A DNA stretch of 64,000 nucleotides from Cellulosimicrobium terreum (GTDB taxonomy: Bacteria > Actinomycetota > Actinomycetes > Actinomycetales > Cellulomonadaceae). Under the pieces are notes generated by a model. That model was not told the DNA's origin. It made no database searches and worked only from the letters and a program-made list of their open reading frames with translations. Position 1 is the first letter of the stretch; each line of letters begins with the position of its first letter. The stretch lies in assembly GCA_014803435.1 (NCBI GenBank), contig JACYFD010000004.1, positions 372,001 through 436,000 of the forward strand, read 5' to 3'. Shown piece by piece: positions 61,580 through 64,000 of the stretch. A program made the position numbers and the translations under genes.

Positions 61580-61593
61580 GTAGGTGCGATCCG

Positions 61594-61699
61594 TTCACAC
61601 CCCGGTGAAGTCGGTCTTGACTATGGCGAACTTGTCTCTTCACGGAATCTCACCCCGGGTTGGTCTTCACAGGAGTGAGTAACCGGCTAACATCGACGC
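61594..61699 (+). promoter_or_regulatory. Promoter/operator region of the toxin-antitoxin pair
   Basis: An inverted repeat TTCAC-N6-GTGAA (61594-61609) and related direct elements (GTCTTGAC, GTCTTCAC) precede a TTCACA/TAACAT promoter (-35 at 61666-61671, -10 at 61688-61693, 16-base spacer). The antitoxin ATG begins six bases after TAACAT. Such repeats usually serve autorepression of toxin-antitoxin operons. Confidence 0.5.
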
Positions 61700-61897
61700 A
61701 TGGCCACCTCCCACACCGCAAGGACGCGGCGCTCCGACACGGTGAGTCGCATCGCTGGGTCTCGGGGTCGCGCTTCGAAGAGCGCGGTCATCGTTGTCCC
61801 CACGAAGACCTACCGGAAGATGTCGCAGGGCGCCGCGAAGCCTTCCGGCACCCTGCTCCAGATGGTTGAGGCGCGTCGCAGTCGACTCGCCGGGTGA
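61700..61897 (+). CDS. Putative antitoxin, small basic protein
   Basis: 65-aa basic protein (MATSHTARTRRSDTVSRIAG at the N-terminus, KTYRKMSQGAAKPSG in the middle), overlapping the GNAT toxin start by four bases. Upstream position, size and coupling are those of an antitoxin. The sequence is not the usual DUF1778 ribbon-helix-helix partner of GNAT toxins, although VIVVPTKTYRKM could form a short beta strand and helix. Function assigned from context. Confidence 0.6.
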   Translation: MATSHTARTRRSDTVSRIAGSRGRASKSAVIVVPTKTYRKMSQGAAKPSGTLLQMVEARRSRLAG

Positions 61898-62400
61898 GTG
61901 CGTACCGCTCTACCCCGATCGATGGTGCGCACGATGTAGCGCAATTCTGCTGCGCCGGAGAAGACTCGCTCGACCGGTACCTGGTCAACGAGGCGTTGAC
62001 AGCTCACGAACGCGGAGCATCCCGGACGCACGTCTGGCTCGATGAGTCGCGTGTCGTTGCCTACTACACGCTCCTGCCATCAACGGTGACTACGAAGGGT
62101 CTCCCGCGTGCCGTTCGGTCGGGGTTCAGCGGAGGCATCCCGGGGTTCACGATAGGAAAGCTGGCGCTCGACCAGACTCTTCGTGGTCGGAAGCTCGGAG
62201 GGGACCTCCTCGTCGACGCGCTTGCCTCGGTGGTCTCGGCGGCGGACCACGTCGGTGGTCGGGTGATCATGGTCGAGGCCATCGACAACAAGGCGTTCTC
62301 CTTCTACGAGAGCGCTGGGTTCGAGGGGATCGCCTCGAGCTACGAGCTGTGGATGGCCCTCGATACCGCGCGAGAGGCGCTCAACGGCCTTCGGGCATGA
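61894..62400 (+). CDS. GNAT acetyltransferase toxin (TacT-like)
   Basis: 168-aa GNAT protein of the TacT/AtaT class, toxins that acetylate the amino acid on charged tRNA and stop translation. FCCAGEDSLDRYLVNEAL, ASRTHVWLDESRVVAYYTL, GKLALDQTLRGRKLGGDLL (acetyl-CoA loop) and FSFYESAGF with the catalytic Tyr are all present. The GTG overlaps the antitoxin stop (GTGA). Lower GC than the chromosomal genes. The operon ends in a strong hairpin. Confidence 0.85.
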   Translation: MSAYRSTPIDGAHDVAQFCCAGEDSLDRYLVNEALTAHERGASRTHVWLDESRVVAYYTLLPSTVTTKGLPRAVRSGFSGGIPGFTIGKLALDQTLRGRKLGGDLLVDALASVVSAADHVGGRVIMVEAIDNKAFSFYESAGFEGIASSYELWMALDTAREALNGLRA

Positions 62401-62407
62401 CGCCGAA

Positions 62408-62445
62408 CAGCGCCCCCGCCCTCCCGAAGGAGGACGGGGGCGCTG
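62408..62445. terminator. 17-bp hairpin between convergent prophage genes
   Basis: Arms 62408-62424 and 62429-62445 pair over 17 positions with one mismatch, loop CGAA. It sits between the stops of the toxin gene and the tail gene and can serve both. Confidence 0.85.
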
Positions 62446-62461
62446 CCGTGTGCATGCTGGG

Positions 62462-64000
62462 TCAGGCGATTGTGTCGGCCATGGCGCGGCCCCACATGGC
62501 GTACACCGTGGGCAGGTAGTGCGCGGTGTTGTCGGCGGTCAGGCCGAGCGACAGCAGGGCGTTGTACCCGCCGGTGACCTGGTGGACGTCGAGCAGGGGC
62601 AAGTCGAGGTCGTCCGCGGCGTCGTACAACGCGGCGAGGAACGGCCACCACACGTTCGGCGTGTTGCGCAGCTGCCCCGGCAGCGGCATGGCGTGCAGCA
62701 CGACGTCCGCGCTGGGGAACCTGTTCCGGATGATCTCGAGCCCGGTCCGGAACTGCGCCGGGTCCACCGGCGGGTTGACCGCGTCGAACAGGCCGAACCC
62801 GACATGCACGACGTCGAACGCGAGGTCCGCCGGGTAGTCGGTCACGGAACGCGCCAGGTCGTACCCGGTCGTCAACGGGTCCTTGCCCCACGACCCGACC
62901 ACCCGTGACCCGGACGTCGCGAGGTTGTGCACCGCGAGGCCACCGACCGCGGAGTTGCGGACCTCGACCGTGGAGAAGATCGTCGCGTACGCCACGTTCG
63001 TGACCCGCACCTTCGCCCCGACCGGGATCGTCGCCCCAGACAGCACCGCGACCTTCCACTTCGACGTCGACGAACCGACCACGGTGCGGAAGTTCGCGCC
63101 CGAGCTGGCGCCGCTCACCGAGATGGAGAACCCCGTCACCGTGCTGCCAAAGTTGTCGTAGTAGATGACGCGGACCGTGTCGCCGGCGACGTCGGTCGTG
63201 AACTCCATGTACTGCCCGACCGGGGGTGTCGGCGTCACTGTCGCGCCCTGCGCCGACGAGTACGCGACCCTCGGGTCGGCGTACGCCTGGTCCTTCCACC
63301 GCACCAGGCCCGTCGACCCGACCGGGATCCCCGTCAGCTGCGCCAGGCGCCGCTCGTAGAACCGGGGCGCGGAGTCCAGGCGCGCGAACCGTGTCGTTGA
63401 GCCGTCGGGCTGCGGGCCGACGTCGAGGCCCGTGCACCCGCCCATGATCGAGTCCCCGAGCCACAGCTCGTTACACCACTGCTTGGCGGCCGTGTAGTCC
63501 TGCCGGCCGGCGCGCGCGAGCGCGGCCCGCCACCGGCGCGTGTTCGACCGCTTCAGGTTGTACGCGCACGTGACCGGGTCGATCGTGCGCGCCGCGGCGG
63601 ACGCGTAGTCCGACGGCAGCGGGTTCAGCTGCGGGTACCCGCGCAACGCGGTGTCGACCCGGGCGACCTGCGCGGTCAGGCCGACGATGTTCACGTCTCC
63701 GCCGTTGTCGGGGCCGGTCCCGTTGATCGTGCGCACGGACCCGGCAACGGCCGCTGTTGACGCGGACACGGCGGCCTGCCGCGACACCTCGGCCGCGGCC
63801 GCGGAGGTCGCTGCGGCGCCCTGGGCGGCGCCCGCTGTGGTGGCGGACGCGGCCGCGTACGCGCGCATGACGGCGTCGAAGTTCAGCGGTCCTCGCACCC
63901 CGGACCCGGCGTGGTACCAGTCGAGGTACAGGTCCGCGAGGACGCCGCCGGGTGCGTTGTCCGAGTCGATCCACACGGGTGGGACGGTCAGCGCGGACGT
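62462..64000 (-). CDS. Phage tail protein with SGNH hydrolase domain (5' end outside window)
   Basis: At least 513 codons, open to the window edge. The N-terminal part (VPPVWIDSDNAPGGVLADLY, then an Ala/Ser/Thr-rich helical stretch) resembles tail-fibre or minor tail proteins; TINGTGPDNGGDVNIVG is a phage-fibre motif. An SGNH esterase follows: LWLGDSIMGGC (catalytic Ser, block I) and NTAHYLPTVY near the end (catalytic His). Between them lies a beta-rich insert. Such domains deacylate host surface glycans. A GTG at 63976 is possible, but the same frame continues upstream with family-like sequence, so the true start is probably beyond 64000. Confidence 0.82.
   Translation of the reverse strand, partial: TSALTVPPVWIDSDNAPGGVLADLYLDWYHAGSGVRGPLNFDAVMRAYAAASATTAGAAQGAAATSAAAAEVSRQAAVSASTAAVAGSVRTINGTGPDNGGDVNIVGLTAQVARVDTALRGYPQLNPLPSDYASAAARTIDPVTCAYNLKRSNTRRWRAALARAGRQDYTAAKQWCNELWLGDSIMGGCTGLDVGPQPDGSTTRFARLDSAPRFYERRLAQLTGIPVGSTGLVRWKDQAYADPRVAYSSAQGATVTPTPPVGQYMEFTTDVAGDTVRVIYYDNFGSTVTGFSISVSGASSGANFRTVVGSSTSKWKVAVLSGATIPVGAKVRVTNVAYATIFSTVEVRNSAVGGLAVHNLATSGSRVVGSWGKDPLTTGYDLARSVTDYPADLAFDVVHVGFGLFDAVNPPVDPAQFRTGLEIIRNRFPSADVVLHAMPLPGQLRNTPNVWWPFLAALYDAADDLDLPLLDVHQVTGGYNALLSLGLTADNTAHYLPTVYAMWGRAMADTIA

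Larger units (their letters stand above)
60360..64000. mobile_element. Left end of an integrated prophage
   Basis: From the cpaF break onward the gene content changes to small orphan genes, an HTH/HNH-like protein, a toxin-antitoxin pair, an SOS-controlled gene and a phage tail protein. Base composition drops locally (61.6-62.4 kb). The tail gene runs leftward, so structural genes should continue to the right of the window. No integrase is visible in this part. Confidence 0.8.

Noticed and set aside
63976-64000. GTG at 63976 as the true start of the tail protein.
   Set aside because: The codons before it (ending ...TVPP) continue the same frame to the window edge without a stop, so the gene is treated as 5'-incomplete.

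Overview
The window is a GC-rich chromosomal segment of an actinomycete. The markers are an acyl-CoA carboxylase with an epsilon subunit, an LpdA-type flavoprotein, GTG starts, 4-base GTGA/ATGA gene overlaps, and many apparently leaderless genes with a TANNNT box 6-7 bases before the start codon. Gene content suggests Micrococcales, near Cellulomonas and relatives. From memory, the backbone order (sdh, bmp nucleoside ABC transporter, cdd-deoA, add, ALDH-deoC, phosphosugar mutase-punA, lpd, acc alpha, maf, acc epsilon/beta, birA, adenylate cyclase) resembles the Streptomyces core chromosome, so most of it is conserved core. The accessory parts are the pyrimidine-catabolism operon, the sialic-acid-type glycan island and the right-hand prophage end.

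Layout. 1-4.7 kb: YihY/BrkB membrane protein and succinate dehydrogenase (sdhCDAB, minus strand). 4.9-7.2 kb: mannose-1-phosphate guanylyltransferase and an M20 amidohydrolase. 7.2-17.8 kb: nucleoside uptake (BMP lipoprotein, ATPase, two permeases) followed by cytidine deaminase, thymidine phosphorylase, two DUF202 proteins, a C39-like protein and adenosine deaminase. 17.9-24.2 kb (minus): purine nucleoside phosphorylase, phosphosugar mutase, deoxyribose-phosphate aldolase and two aldehyde dehydrogenase homologues. Together these genes import nucleosides, release the bases, and convert (deoxy)ribose phosphate to glyceraldehyde-3-phosphate plus acetaldehyde, which the ALDH can oxidise. 24.3-28.4 kb: LpdA-like NAD(P)H:quinone oxidoreductase, a small conserved-looking protein and a membrane-anchored endonuclease/exonuclease/phosphatase-fold protein.

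28.5-34.8 kb: a tight operon for the lower reductive pyrimidine pathway (dihydropyrimidinase, beta-ureidopropionase, omega-aminotransferase, CoA-acylating semialdehyde dehydrogenase). It carries an LLM flavin oxidoreductase where a dihydropyrimidine dehydrogenase would be expected. 34.8-38.2 kb: NUDIX hydrolase and two MFS exporters. 38.2-43.5 kb (minus): acyl-CoA carboxylase alpha chain, Maf, AEC transporter, DUF885 peptidase-like protein. 43.7-48.2 kb: a glycan island with one uninterrupted reading frame encoding CMP-sialate synthetase, HAD phosphatase and sialate synthase domains, then a polysialyltransferase-like protein and a DUF6716-type putative glycosyltransferase. The island ends in a perfect 27-bp hairpin. 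48.3-54.8 kb: GT2 glycosyltransferase, acyl-CoA carboxylase epsilon and beta, BirA and adenylate cyclase. 54.8-59.7 kb: SRAP protein, Bcr/CflA-type MFS, LCP cell-wall ligase and an aminotransferase.

59.9-64.0 kb: the first 154 codons of a cpaF/tadA pilus ATPase stop abruptly near 60,360 and are followed by lower-GC genes of prophage type. These are an HTH/HNH-like Zn protein, a small membrane protein, a gene preceded by a perfect LexA-type SOS box, a GNAT toxin with a small unusual antitoxin candidate, and the 3' part of a phage tail protein with an SGNH hydrolase domain. The other end of the element lies outside the window. I see no tRNA, rRNA, CRISPR array or transposase.
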